34,596 nt of DNA from Bacillota bacterium (GCA_029776155.1 JAKOTU010000075.1:1-34596); one strand, 5' to 3'; positions 24,491 to 33,696 are shown, counted from the stretch's first letter. A program made the numbers and translations. The notes: a model not told the origin generated them from the sequence alone.

Positions 24491-25141
24491 CTAAGTGAGA
24501 TCCTCCCGGGCAATCTCCGCCAGTTCGATTTGGCGTCTAAAGACAAACCGAATCACGGTTTTGCGCATGCGCTCCGAAATATCCAAAAAGGCACAGCCGT
24601 AATCCTGGCCTGTTTCCGTGGGTACAACCCGGGCCACGTATGCTCTGGCCACGATCTGTTCTGAACCGACACGGAACGAGATGCGCATTTCATCATCTAG
24701 CTCGAAAGGATGTGCTGACCGGAGCAGATAACCGCCCCCGCTTAGGTTCAAAATCAGGGCAGGCTGGGCGGGAAGCTCCTCGGAGGTTTCGGTCAAGGGA
24801 ACAATCACCGCATCGATGTGGACCGGCACCCGGACAAACATACGCTCTTGGGTTTTCTCCCACTCGCCCCTGAGCCGCAGCTGCAGCAGGGGTACGCTGG
24901 TCCGAAAACGCTTTTCAACCACAGCCCAGTTGCTAAAACGGCCTTCCTGACTTGGGCCTTTGAGCTTGAACTCGATCCTAAGTTCCGTGCCGATGCGGAT
25001 GGGAACAACTGCTCCATGCTCCAAAGGGGCTCCCACAATCACGATGTCATCATAGGCATCTTCGACCCTAGTGCGGTACACCTGGGGACCTGCCGGTCCG
25101 TCCAGGTACAGCTCTACGAGTTGATTTGGTAAGACCTGCAT
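24491..25141 (-). CDS. PilZ-domain c-di-GMP receptor, YcgR/DgrA type
   Basis: The 216-residue protein has an N-terminal YcgR-like beta domain (about 1-92) and a C-terminal PilZ domain. The c-di-GMP motifs are intact: RMFVR (R100, R104) and NLSGGG (N132, S134, G137). Proteins of this architecture brake flagellar rotation or alter switching when c-di-GMP rises. The gene sits between flhG and sigD, where B. subtilis has cheB-A-W-C-D, so it is expressed with the motor genes. The ATG has GAGGG six bases upstream. The binding motifs are seen; the action on the motor is inferred from the family and position. Confidence 0.88.
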   Translation of the reverse strand: MQVLPNQLVELYLDGPAGPQVYRTRVEDAYDDIVIVGAPLEHGAVVPIRIGTELRIEFKLKGPSQEGRFSNWAVVEKRFRTSVPLLQLRLRGEWEKTQERMFVRVPVHIDAVIVPLTETSEELPAQPALILNLSGGGYLLRSAHPFELDDEMRISFRVGSEQIVARAYVARVVPTETGQDYGCAFLDISERMRKTVIRFVFRRQIELAEIAREDLT

Positions 25142-25153
25142 ATCATTCCCTCT

Positions 25154-26008
25154 CTATAGATGCAGAAAACCGGATACTCTGGCAAAAAAGCCGCGAATGC
25201 CCAGGGGCTGGCTGGGGACATCTGCGCCGGCCAAAACCCCGGCTATGCGCTTGATGGAACGACTGGCCATGGACGAGGGGAAGGACAGCAAGATGGGCTG
25301 CTGTTCAGCAATGGCCCGCCCCACGTGCGATTCGGTGAGAATATACCCCGCATAATCCACTTCCCAGTGCACAAACTCCCGCAGAACCGAGTTGAGCCTT
25401 TCCGCCACCATCTCCGCCTCTGCAGGGCTTTTTGCCATGTTTACAACCAAGCGCACTTTGGCATGGGGCGCCCGCTGATGGATGATCTTCAGCAGGCCGT
25501 AAGCATCGGTGATCGCCGTTGGCTCAGGTGTAGTGACCACAACAATATCTGTGGCAGCCAGCACAAAACTGATTACCGTGCGGTGCACTCCGGCCCCGGT
25601 ATCTAAGATCACGAAATCAAACTCTTGATTGAGCTGCTCGAAGGAAGCCACAAAAGCCTCTAGGCGCCAGCCGTTCAGGTTGGCCAGCTCAGTGATCCCG
25701 GAACCACCGGAGATGATCTTTAGTCCCAAGGGACCTTCCACAATAATCTCCTGGAGGGTCTTATCGCCCTGCATGACATGTCCCAAGTTGTACTTTGGAG
25801 TTATGCCCAAGACAATGTCCACGTTAGCGAGGCCCAAGTCCACATCAATCAGGACAACCCTGTAGTTCATCTGACACAGGGCCAGCGCTAAGTTGACCGC
25901 TAGATTTGTTTTCCCAACCCCGCCTTTTCCACTGGTCACAGCGATGATTCGAGAGCTGGGTTCCCTTTGTGCAACCAGTCTTCTCAACTCTGCCGCTTGA
26001 TCTCTCAT
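25154..26008 (-). CDS. flhG: Flagellum number/site regulator FlhG (YlxH, MinD-like ATPase)
   Basis: This is a 284-residue MinD/ParA-type ATPase. The deviant Walker A is SGKGGVGKT (26-34), and switch motifs DVDLGLANVD and LDTGAG follow. The first residues contain DQAAELR, the DQAxxLR motif by which FlhG stimulates the FlhF GTPase. A C-terminal amphipathic segment (GFFARVSGFLHL) should bind membrane. It follows flhF after two bases, the standard pairing that controls flagellar placement and number. Confidence 0.94.
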   Translation of the reverse strand: MRDQAAELRRLVAQREPSSRIIAVTSGKGGVGKTNLAVNLALALCQMNYRVVLIDVDLGLANVDIVLGITPKYNLGHVMQGDKTLQEIIVEGPLGLKIISGGSGITELANLNGWRLEAFVASFEQLNQEFDFVILDTGAGVHRTVISFVLAATDIVVVTTPEPTAITDAYGLLKIIHQRAPHAKVRLVVNMAKSPAEAEMVAERLNSVLREFVHWEVDYAGYILTESHVGRAIAEQQPILLSFPSSMASRSIKRIAGVLAGADVPSQPLGIRGFFARVSGFLHL

Positions 26009-26010
26009 CT

Positions 26011-27060
26011 CTATGCGTCCCCCAAAATAAGTTGGGCAATTCGCTTACCGTCCGCCACTTCTATATCCTCTGGTACCCCCTGACCAGTTGTGACGAAGGC
26101 AATGGGCACCCTGGCCCGCTCACAAGTGTGGAGCAGAACTCCAAAGGCACTTGTTTCATCTAGCTTGGTAATGATCACCCGATCAATCGGCAATTGCCCA
26201 AAAACCGATATGATCTCATCCACATCGCGAGGCTTAGTTGTGGCGCTGATCACCAGATGAATTTCCGCTGCAATACCCTCAAAGAAGTGCTTCAGCTCAG
26301 CAATGTGCAGCTGGTTGTTTTGACTCCTTCCCGCGGTATCAATTAAGATGAGTTCTCTGTCCTTAAGTTTGGCGATGCCCTCCTTCAGTTCTTTAGGACT
26401 GTAGGCAACGTGAAGGGGCAATCCGATGATCTCTGCGTAGGTCTTGAGCTGCTCCGCAGCGGCAATGCGGTACGTATCCACCGTGATCAGCCCCACCTTG
26501 CGGCCGGCCACCAGGGAGAAGTTGGCCGCGAGCTTAGCAATGGTAGTTGTTTTGCCAACTCCCGTGGGTCCGATCAACACCACCGTTTTCTGCTCTCCGT
26601 TGAACTCCCACGGCTGGGCGGTGACAATGCGGCCGGCGATTACCTCCATGAGCTGATTCCACAGCTTGCCGTCGTTCTCCCAGTCTTCCTTAGGCAGTTG
26701 ACTCAACACTTCCTTGAGAAGTTTGACGCTCAAATCCTTGGGAATATCCGCCTTAGTTAAACGGGAGTAAAGGTTCTGTACCGCCTCCGACCATGCTGGA
26801 TCCGGTTTGGGATCAGGGGAGGGTGCCGCTGGTCCATCGGGGACTGTCTTGCGGGGAACAGTGACCCGCGCAGCGGCGGACGATGAGCGGTAGTTGGGGT
26901 CAAAGGCCCCCACTACCTCATAGCGCTTGGGTCCCACTCTCCCCCACAACCATGCCCTTTTCTGCGCAGTGTGGAGGATGACCCCATCGGGCCCAAACTC
27001 CTGGCGTAAATGCTCTACTGCTTCTTGTATCGTCCTTCCCGTGAACTTCTTAACCCTCAT
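26011..27060 (-). CDS. flhF: Flagellar biosynthesis SRP-type GTPase FlhF
   Basis: This is a 349-residue SRP GTPase that places the first flagellar components at the membrane. It has an N-terminal B domain (1-60), a Pro/Ala-rich disordered linker (about 60-90), an N domain and the G domain, with GPTGVGKT (164-171), DTYR, DTAGR and TKLD motifs. It begins inside the last codons of flhA (11-base overlap), with a weak ribosome site, so it is probably translationally coupled. The gene order flhA-flhF-flhG is the norm. Confidence 0.96.
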   Translation of the reverse strand: MRVKKFTGRTIQEAVEHLRQEFGPDGVILHTAQKRAWLWGRVGPKRYEVVGAFDPNYRSSSAAARVTVPRKTVPDGPAAPSPDPKPDPAWSEAVQNLYSRLTKADIPKDLSVKLLKEVLSQLPKEDWENDGKLWNQLMEVIAGRIVTAQPWEFNGEQKTVVLIGPTGVGKTTTIAKLAANFSLVAGRKVGLITVDTYRIAAAEQLKTYAEIIGLPLHVAYSPKELKEGIAKLKDRELILIDTAGRSQNNQLHIAELKHFFEGIAAEIHLVISATTKPRDVDEIISVFGQLPIDRVIITKLDETSAFGVLLHTCERARVPIAFVTTGQGVPEDIEVADGKRIAQLILGDA

Positions 27061-29131
27061 GCTTCCACTTCACCATCCCTGCCGCATTCACCTGAACATC
27101 TGGGCTGATCTCGTTGTAGGACAACACGATCAAACGGGGGATGGCCCGTTCAGTAAGCCTCTTTAGCGCCATGCGAATCTGCGGCGAAACTAGGATTAAC
27201 GGGTAGGGCATAATGTGCTCTTCCAGGGCTTGTCCCAGAGCACCATACAGTTCCTGCAGCAGCCGCGGATCCAAGGACACCGCCAAGCCGCGGTCCGTAT
27301 GCTCCACAGAGTCAGCAATGACCTCTTCCCATTCTGGACTTAGGGTGAGGACTGTGAGCACCCCGCTTTCTTGGTACATCTGACAGATCTGTCTGCTGAG
27401 GGCTTCGCGCACATACTCGGTCAGGTAGTCCACATCGCGGGTGACCGGCGCCATGTCCGCCAGTGTCTCCAAAATGGTAACCAAGTTGCGGATGGGTACT
27501 CCTTCCCGCAGCAGGTTTTGCAGTACTTTTTGCACCTCACCAACTGTCAGCAGGTCGGGCACCAGTTCATCCACTACCGCGGAATAGTTCTCCCGGGCAC
27601 CATCCAGGAGAGTCTTGACCTCTTGGCGCCCCAGCAGTTCATGCGCGTGGGTGCGAATGATTTCAGTCAGATGGGTGGCCAAGACAGCCGGCGGGTCCAC
27701 CACGGTATAACCAGCATATTCGGCGCGTTCACGGGTGGCCGCATCCACCCAGAGGGCCTTCAGCCCAAAAGCCGGCTCCGTTGTGGGTATGCCGCTCACT
27801 TCTTCCGTGACTCCTCCAGCGTCCATGGCCAGATAGTGGTTAACCATAAGTTCTCCGCGGCCTACTTGGATTCCTTTAATCTTCACCACATACTCATCGG
27901 GGTTGAGCTGGAGGTTGTCCCGGATCCTGATCACAGGTACCAAGATACCTAGTTCAATGGCGCACTGGCGGCGGATCATGCTGATGCGATCCAAAAGGTC
28001 GCCTCCCTGCCCTTCATCCACCAAGGGGATCAAGCTGTAGCCGATCTCCATTTCAATGGGATCAACCTGCAGCAGGGAGACAACGCTCTCTGGTTTGCGG
28101 GCCTCCTCCAGCCGCTGCTGCTCCAATACAGTCTCTTCCTCGAGCTCTTGACCCTGTTCCGCCCGCTTGACGGCAACGGCCAGACCGCCAAAGGCCGCGG
28201 CCAAAGCGAGGAAGGGCAGTTTTGGCAGGCCGCCCACAAATCCGAAAACAGCTACCACCACCGCCGCGGTAACCAGAACCCGGTAGTGGGAAAAGAGCTG
28301 TTGGGTTACATCCGACCCCAGATTATTCTCCGAGGCGCCCCTGGTCACCACAATACCAGTGGCCGTGGAGATCAGCAGCGCCGGGATTTGGCTCACCAAA
28401 CCATCACCCACCGTCAACAGGGCATAGCGGCTGAGGGCAGTGGAAAGGTCCAGCCCTTTTTGCAGCATTCCGATGGCCAGGCCGCCCAACAGGTCGATAA
28501 TCAAAATTATAATACCGGCTATGGCATCGCCCTTCACAAACTTGGCGGCGCCGTCCATGGCCCCGTAAAAGTCGGCCTCCCTGGCAATGAGCTGGCGCCG
28601 GTGCCGGGCCTCGGCCTCGCTGATCAACCCCGAGTTCAGGTCGGCATCGATGCTCATCTGCTTTCCGGGCATGGCATCCAAGGTGAAGCGGGCCGCAACC
28701 TCTGCCACGCGTTCGGAGCCTTTGGTAATTACGATGAACTGGACGATCACCAGGATTAAGAAGATGACAAAGCCCACCACATAGTTGCCGCCCACCACGA
28801 AATCTCCAAAGGCGATAATAATCCGGCCGGGATTGCCGGTAAGGAGGATCAAGCGCGTAGAAGAAACGCTTAGGGCTAGCCGGAACAAGGTGGTGATCAG
28901 CAGTAGTGAAGGAAACACTGAGATTTCCAGAGCTTGACGCACGTTCATGGCGATGAGCAAAATGAGCAGGGACAGACTGATGTTCACAGCCAGGAGCAGG
29001 TCAAGCACAAAGGGCGGCAAAGGCAGCACCATCATGACCACAACAAGCACCACGGCCGCCACCACAACCAGATCACTCAGCCGTCCCACAGGTTGGTTAA
29101 CTGATACTCCACTCTTGGCCATGTCCACCAT
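27050..29131 (-). CDS. flhA: Flagellar export gate protein FlhA
   Basis: FlhA is the nonameric export gate of the flagellar type III system. The 693 residues match the family. The N-terminal half has about eight transmembrane helices, with the FHIPEP-family blocks LALSVSSTRLIL, the cytoplasmic FLIP-loop region (AARFTLDAMPGKQMSIDADL) and LLISTATGIVVTR. A linker (about 330-365) and the cytoplasmic chaperone-docking domain follow. The start is ATG 29131 with AGGGA six bases upstream. ATG 29122 is almost as good. Confidence 0.97.
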   Translation of the reverse strand: MVDMAKSGVSVNQPVGRLSDLVVVAAVVLVVVMMVLPLPPFVLDLLLAVNISLSLLILLIAMNVRQALEISVFPSLLLITTLFRLALSVSSTRLILLTGNPGRIIIAFGDFVVGGNYVVGFVIFLILVIVQFIVITKGSERVAEVAARFTLDAMPGKQMSIDADLNSGLISEAEARHRRQLIAREADFYGAMDGAAKFVKGDAIAGIIILIIDLLGGLAIGMLQKGLDLSTALSRYALLTVGDGLVSQIPALLISTATGIVVTRGASENNLGSDVTQQLFSHYRVLVTAAVVVAVFGFVGGLPKLPFLALAAAFGGLAVAVKRAEQGQELEEETVLEQQRLEEARKPESVVSLLQVDPIEMEIGYSLIPLVDEGQGGDLLDRISMIRRQCAIELGILVPVIRIRDNLQLNPDEYVVKIKGIQVGRGELMVNHYLAMDAGGVTEEVSGIPTTEPAFGLKALWVDAATRERAEYAGYTVVDPPAVLATHLTEIIRTHAHELLGRQEVKTLLDGARENYSAVVDELVPDLLTVGEVQKVLQNLLREGVPIRNLVTILETLADMAPVTRDVDYLTEYVREALSRQICQMYQESGVLTVLTLSPEWEEVIADSVEHTDRGLAVSLDPRLLQELYGALGQALEEHIMPYPLILVSPQIRMALKRLTERAIPRLIVLSYNEISPDVQVNAAGMVKWKHEG

Positions 29132-29147
29132 CCTTCATCCCTGACTA

Positions 29148-30233
29148 TTAAACCGACTTCCGGCGCAAGCGATAGACAAAGGCCAACACTTCGGCCACAG
29201 CAGCATAGAGATGCGCCGGTATCTCCTGCCCCACTTCGGTTGTCTCGTATAAAGCCCTGGCTAATTCGGGCTTTTGAATAGTAGTAATACGATACTTCTG
29301 CGCTTCTTCCTTGATCCGCTGGGCAATAGGGCCCCGGCCTTTGGCCACGACCTTAGGCGCCGCCATCTCCCAGGGTGTGTATTTAATGGCCACCGCATAG
29401 TGGGTGGGGTTGGTCACGATCACATCGGCGGTGGGTATAGCCTGCATCATGCGCTGGGCTGCCATCTGGCGCTGGCGCTGGCGGATGCGGGAGCGGATCA
29501 AGGGGTCGCCTTCCATCTGTTTGAACTCCTCTTTGATTTCCTCCTTGGACATGCGGATGCTGCTTTCAAACTCGCGCCGCTGCCACCAGTAGTCAGCCGC
29601 GGCCACGATCAGCAGGAACAAACCCACCTGCACACCCATGCGGTAAAGGGAGTCGATCAGCAGAGCTACACTCTGCTCCAACTCGAGCAGTCCAACCTGG
29701 CTCAACCAACCTAGATTGCCGCGCACCTGCTGGTACACCAGGTAACCGACCAAGGCGATCTTAACCACCGATTTGAGAAACTCCACTAGGGCCCGTTTGG
29801 AGAAGATGCGCTTTAGTCCTTCCAGGGGATTGATCCGGGAGAACTTGGGCTGCAGAACCTCAGGAGTAGCCATAAAACCTACCTGGATGACCTGGCTAAC
29901 CAAAGAAACGACCACAAAGACTAACATGATAGGCGCGACAACCAATCCCAACTTGAGCAAAGCCACCAGAAGCAGGCTGTTCAAACCGGGCAGATCGCCC
30001 TGCCACTCGCCCAGATTGGCCAGGAAGAAGTGGATCATCTCCCGCAGATGCCGAGCCGCATAGGGGCCCAGGGCCCGGAGCAGGAGGAATCCAGTGAGGA
30101 TCATCAAGGCGGTGGACACTTCAGCACTTTTGGCCACCTGTCCTTTTTTGCGCGCCTCTTCCCGTCGCCGCGGCGTGGCCGGCTCCGTCTTCTCACCGGC
30201 AAAAAGCTGCAGGTTGAAGCGATACTCAGGCAC
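29148..30233 (-). CDS. flhB: Flagellar export switch protein FlhB
   Basis: This 361-residue protein sets export substrate specificity. It has an N-terminal EKTEPATPRRREEARKKGQV motif, four transmembrane helices and a cytoplasmic domain with the self-cleavage site NPTH at residues 275-278, preceded by VIVT. The GTG start directly follows the fliR stop, with GGAGGG six bases upstream formed by the end of fliR. All features needed for autocleavage are intact. Confidence 0.96.
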   Translation of the reverse strand: MPEYRFNLQLFAGEKTEPATPRRREEARKKGQVAKSAEVSTALMILTGFLLLRALGPYAARHLREMIHFFLANLGEWQGDLPGLNSLLLVALLKLGLVVAPIMLVFVVVSLVSQVIQVGFMATPEVLQPKFSRINPLEGLKRIFSKRALVEFLKSVVKIALVGYLVYQQVRGNLGWLSQVGLLELEQSVALLIDSLYRMGVQVGLFLLIVAAADYWWQRREFESSIRMSKEEIKEEFKQMEGDPLIRSRIRQRQRQMAAQRMMQAIPTADVIVTNPTHYAVAIKYTPWEMAAPKVVAKGRGPIAQRIKEEAQKYRITTIQKPELARALYETTEVGQEIPAHLYAAVAEVLAFVYRLRRKSV

Positions 30234-31007
30234 CTAGCTCCCTCCTAGAGCCAGCAGACCCTGCAGGTAACGGAACAGAAGTCCGTCGGTGCTGAACAGC
30301 TGGGTTATAATGTGCACTACCGCAGGGATGGAAAACAGCACCACCACTAACCCCACCGCGATCTTGATGGGAAAGCCCAGAACAAAAACGTTGATCTGGG
30401 GAACGGCGCGGATCACGATGGCCAGGGCAAGGTCTGTGAGCAGTATGGTGGCCATAACGGGTAGCGCAAGCTGCAGGCCCACCACAAACATCTGGGCCGT
30501 TAAGCGGGAAAACAGGTCAAAGGTGGGCTCCAGCCGCAAGCCGCTGCCAAAGGGCATAACCCTAAAGGAGTGCTGAACCGCCTGGATCACCCACAGATGG
30601 GCATCGAGGCCCAAAAACAAGAGGGCTGCTAGCACGAAGTAAAACTGGGAAAACACGGGCACCTGTCCCCCCAGCGCGGGGTCAAACACAGAGGCCATAC
30701 CGAAGCCCAAAGGTACGTCCACAAAATGGCCTGCAAAGGTCAGGATGGCAAAAACCAAGATCACCACCAAGGCCAGCAGCAATCCCACAGCTACCTCATG
30801 GAGGGCCAAACCGGCCAAAACCGGCAGCGATTCCACGTCCCAGCTAGTATCCAGGGGCGGCAGCACGATCAAGGCACACAGCGCAGAAAACCCCAGTTTG
30901 ACCAGGATAGGCACGTTCCTCATGCCAAACAGCGGGGCAGCCGCAAAAAACGTGGCCAGACGGATAAAACTTAGGGAGAACCGGACGAAATCAACTACAG
31001 AAATCAA
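30234..31007 (-). CDS. fliR: Flagellar export apparatus protein FliR
   Basis: This is a 257-residue polytopic membrane protein of the export gate core, with the typical FliR helices, GFGMASVFDPALGGQVPVFSQ-like loop and a hydrophobic C-terminus. The TTG start at 31007 is set by GGGGAGG eight bases upstream. fliP-fliQ-fliR-flhB are adjacent in the usual order. FliR forms part of the FliP5-FliQ4-FliR1 export channel. Confidence 0.95.
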   Translation of the reverse strand: MISVVDFVRFSLSFIRLATFFAAAPLFGMRNVPILVKLGFSALCALIVLPPLDTSWDVESLPVLAGLALHEVAVGLLLALVVILVFAILTFAGHFVDVPLGFGMASVFDPALGGQVPVFSQFYFVLAALLFLGLDAHLWVIQAVQHSFRVMPFGSGLRLEPTFDLFSRLTAQMFVVGLQLALPVMATILLTDLALAIVIRAVPQINVFVLGFPIKIAVGLVVVLFSIPAVVHIITQLFSTDGLLFRYLQGLLALGGS

Positions 31008-31021
31008 CTTCGCGGCCTCCC

Positions 31022-31291
31022 CTACCTAATGAATGATGGCAAGTCACCCAGCAGCCGTTGGGCAAAATCCACTAAGCGCCTGATCATCCAGGGACCGAAG
31101 ATCACGATGGAAACCAGCACGGCGATAATTTTGGGAATAAAGGTCAGGGTCTGTTCCTGGATCTGCGTGGTCGCTTGAAAAATGCTCACCACAAGTCCCA
31201 CCAGCATACCGATGCCCAGGGCTGGGCCCGCCACCAAAAGGATGGTCAGCACGGCGTCCCTGGCTATGCTCACAACGGTTTGATCGGTCAT
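31022..31291 (-). CDS. fliQ: Flagellar export apparatus protein FliQ
   Basis: This 89-residue protein has two transmembrane helices (about 13-38 and 50-72) separated by the conserved QATTQIQEQTLTFIPK loop, which is diagnostic for FliQ. The ATG has AGAGGTGG four bases upstream. It lies between fliP and fliR and is a subunit of the export channel. Confidence 0.96.
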   Translation of the reverse strand: MTDQTVVSIARDAVLTILLVAGPALGIGMLVGLVVSIFQATTQIQEQTLTFIPKIIAVLVSIVIFGPWMIRRLVDFAQRLLGDLPSFIR

Positions 31292-31302
31292 TTAACCACC
31301 TC

Positions 31303-32001
31303 TTATGTGAAACTCGCCAAGAGCGAGCGGACAATGAGATGCCAGCCATCCACCAGGACAAACAACAGGAGCTTAAAGGGCAGTGAAATCATAATGGGCG
31401 GCAGCATCATCATACCCATGCCCATGAGTGTGGAGGCTACCACCATGTCGATGACCAAAAACGGTACGAAAATGACGAAACCCAGCTGGAAGGCGGTTTT
31501 CAGCTCGGAAATAACAAAGGCTGGGATCAGGGTCAAGGTATCCACATCCGCGGGAGTCTGGGGACGTTCTAGCCCCCGCAGGGCGATGAGCATCTCCAGA
31601 TCCTTTTCCCGCGTATTGCGGAGCATAAAAGCACGAATGGGCTCTAGGCCCACCTCCCACATTTCCTCAAAGGCCAGTTCTCCATGGAAATAAGGCAGCA
31701 ATGCCTCCGTGTACACGGTGCTGAAGGTTGGGGCCATTATAAAAGCGGTCAAAAAAAGAGCCAGCCCGATCAATACTTGGTTTGGGGGAACCTGGTTGGT
31801 ACCCAAGGCATTGCGTATTAAGGATAAAACGATCACAGTGCGGGTGAACGAAGTGAGTAGGACCAAGATGGCTGGGGCTAGGGTAAGAATGGTCAACAGC
31901 AGGAGGATCTGCAGAGTTATGGCCACATCCCCTGGGCCCTCGGCCACTCCCAGGCCAATGTCCACACTGGGAAAGGGAATTTGTGTCTGCAAAAAGCCCA
32001 T
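31303..32001 (-). CDS. fliP: Flagellar export apparatus protein FliP
   Basis: This 232-residue core export-gate protein has four hydrophobic segments. Family motifs include LTSFTRTVIVLSLIRNALGT, QVLIGLALFLTAFIM, IPAFVISELKTAFQLGF and MGMMMLPPIMISLPFKLLLF. The N-terminus before the first helix is short, with no clear cleavable signal peptide, unlike the enterobacterial protein. Its ATG follows the fliO stop directly, with AGGAGG about 11 bases upstream. Confidence 0.97.
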   Translation of the reverse strand: MGFLQTQIPFPSVDIGLGVAEGPGDVAITLQILLLLTILTLAPAILVLLTSFTRTVIVLSLIRNALGTNQVPPNQVLIGLALFLTAFIMAPTFSTVYTEALLPYFHGELAFEEMWEVGLEPIRAFMLRNTREKDLEMLIALRGLERPQTPADVDTLTLIPAFVISELKTAFQLGFVIFVPFLVIDMVVASTLMGMGMMMLPPIMISLPFKLLLFVLVDGWHLIVRSLLASFT

Positions 32002-32283
32002 CTACTCTGGAACCTCCTTTGGCTCAACCAGCTGCTTTTCCCCGAGTACGGTGATCTGTTGATTGGTTACACCGATTAGGAGCTGCTTGTCTTCCCAGAC
32101 CACAACATACAGGGCGCGGTTGGCGCCTAGGGAAAGGACTTCTTTAACGCGCAGCTCCCCTCCTCCCCCCTGTTTTTTTCCGTACCAACGGGTGGCGAAG
32201 ATCGCGAGGGGGATGAGGACCACTAGGGCCACAATAACGCGCACCAGACCCCAAACCAACTGCAGATCCATTACTGGTGTCAC
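32002..32283 (-). CDS. fliO: Flagellar assembly protein FliO
   Basis: The 93-residue product has one N-terminal transmembrane helix (about 9-31), a Gly-rich turn and a short cytoplasmic beta domain (VKEVLSLGANRALYVVVWEDKQLLIGV), the FliO pattern. FliO helps assemble the FliP ring. GTG 32283 overlaps the upstream stop as GTGA. ATG 32271, with GGGAG upstream, is an alternative start. It lies immediately upstream of fliP. Confidence 0.88.
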   Translation of the reverse strand: MTPVMDLQLVWGLVRVIVALVVLIPLAIFATRWYGKKQGGGGELRVKEVLSLGANRALYVVVWEDKQLLIGVTNQQITVLGEKQLVEPKEVPE

Positions 32284-33197
32284 TCCCGCACCCGCTGTGA
32301 TTTGGGGATTATCTCCAGGATGCGCACCCCAAAGTTTTCATCGAGGACGACCACTTCACCCTTGGCTACCCGGTTGTTGTTCACATACACATCCACAGGT
32401 TCTCCAGCTATTTTTTCCAATTTAACCACGGACTGGGGTTTGAGTTCCAAGATCTCACTGAGAGTTAAGGTGGTGCGGCCCAGCTCCACGGTGATGGTGA
32501 GATCGATGTCTTCCAAAAGGCTCAAGCCCTGCTCCGTTGGCACCTCGCTCAGTTCGCCAATGGGGGTAAACACAGCGGTGCTCACCGCGAACTCGGGACC
32601 TTTGATCAACTGACCCTTTTTGGCCCCTTGCTTGGCCGGCCTCAGCCCAGGCGTTGATCCGAGTTGTTCGGCCAGCAGCTCTAGTGCTGAGAAATTCTGG
32701 ATCAACACACAGAACTCCAGTCGTTCCTGGTCTGACTGGAGGAAGCAGCGCACCAGGTGGTTGGCCCCCGCGGGTACAGGAAGCCCCGCCAAGTGCACCT
32801 TTTGCCCCTTGTACACTGTGTAAGCCACACCTAAAGTCCCAGCCAGATATGATACCCAGGCTTGAGCCATGTGCTCCACCGTCTCCAAGGTGGTGTCCGC
32901 CAGTTCCTGGGCGAGCTTGTCCAGATCATGGGCAGGGACTAACAGCAGCAGTTCGTGGCTGCCCAACTCGGCTGCAACCACAAAGGCGGTCGAAGACACT
33001 ACCTGGGCCAGGCTGTGTTCCAGACGCTCCACATAGGGACCGTCCACTGCTGCTTCCGCTAAAGGTCGGTCCAAATGAGCCAGTGCACTGAAGAAGGCCT
33101 GTTTGAGCACGTTTAGAAAGGCGTCTGAACGAGGCTTTGCAGCGCTTCCCTGCAGCAGCGCATCAATCTCGCCCTGGGATAAGATGGATCGCGGCAT
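32280..33197 (-). CDS. fliY: FliY/FliN-type flagellar switch protein with a divergent middle domain
   Basis: This is a C-ring switch subunit of 305 residues. The N-terminus has the CheY-P docking motif LSQGEIDALL (6-15) shared by FliM and FliY. Residues about 25-180 form a region of CheC/FliM-like size, but no canonical catalytic motif (Asp/Ser-x3-Glu-x2-Asn) is evident. The nearest segment reads DTTLETVE (101-108). Residues 229-296 are a clear SpoA/FliN domain (DLTITVELGRTTLTLSEIL through GEVVVLDENFGVRI). B. subtilis FliY is longer (378) and accompanied by FliM, whereas here it is the only switch gene between fliL and fliO. Choosing FliY over a FliM/FliN fusion is a judgement. Confidence 0.82.
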   Translation of the reverse strand: MPRSILSQGEIDALLQGSAAKPRSDAFLNVLKQAFFSALAHLDRPLAEAAVDGPYVERLEHSLAQVVSSTAFVVAAELGSHELLLLVPAHDLDKLAQELADTTLETVEHMAQAWVSYLAGTLGVAYTVYKGQKVHLAGLPVPAGANHLVRCFLQSDQERLEFCVLIQNFSALELLAEQLGSTPGLRPAKQGAKKGQLIKGPEFAVSTAVFTPIGELSEVPTEQGLSLLEDIDLTITVELGRTTLTLSEILELKPQSVVKLEKIAGEPVDVYVNNNRVAKGEVVVLDENFGVRILEIIPKSQRVRE

Positions 33198-33216
33198 AGT
33201 AACCCCCCTTCTTCAG

Positions 33217-33681
33217 CTACTGGATAATCAGATCAATGAAAAACACATCGGTTACCTCGCCCTTGGATACGAGGGCATTCATAGCCTGCAGAATATCCAG
33301 GCGCAATGACTCCATCCCCGCTTGGGTGCTGAGTTCTTCGGCGGTCCTGGACCTTACGATGGTAATTATCGCATCCCGAACTTGTGGTGTGCGTTTTTCC
33401 AGCTCGCTGATAACCTTTTTGCTGCTGGCCTCCAAGACAATCTCCGTCCGGATGTATCTCCTCTGGTTGGGCGAGGAGAGGAGGTTGAGGGTGAACTCTC
33501 CCACCTCAAAGGTTGGGCCCAGTTCCTTCCGGGTAGTGGTGGCCTCGGCACTGTTGGGACTCTGAGCTCCATCGCCGCGGAAAATCAGATAGGTGATGAA
33601 AGCACTGCCCACCGTGGCAAGGATCACGAAGGCCACAGCAACTACGAGTAATTTCAGATCTACTTCCACTTTCCTAGCCAT
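33217..33681 (-). CDS. fliL: Flagellar basal body-associated protein FliL
   Basis: The 154-residue protein has one N-terminal transmembrane helix (about 10-35), a short Ser/Thr linker and an extracytoplasmic domain with the FliL pattern (FTLNLLSSPNQRRYIRTEIVLE, TPQVRDAIITIVRSRTAEEL, SKGEVTDVFFIDLIIQ at the end). FliL surrounds the stator and stabilises MotAB. GGAGGAGG lies eight bases before the ATG. It follows motB directly, as often seen in Clostridia. Confidence 0.95.
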   Translation of the reverse strand: MARKVEVDLKLLVVAVAFVILATVGSAFITYLIFRGDGAQSPNSAEATTTRKELGPTFEVGEFTLNLLSSPNQRRYIRTEIVLEASSKKVISELEKRTPQVRDAIITIVRSRTAEELSTQAGMESLRLDILQAMNALVSKGEVTDVFFIDLIIQ

Positions 33682-33696
33682 AACCCAGGCCTCCTC

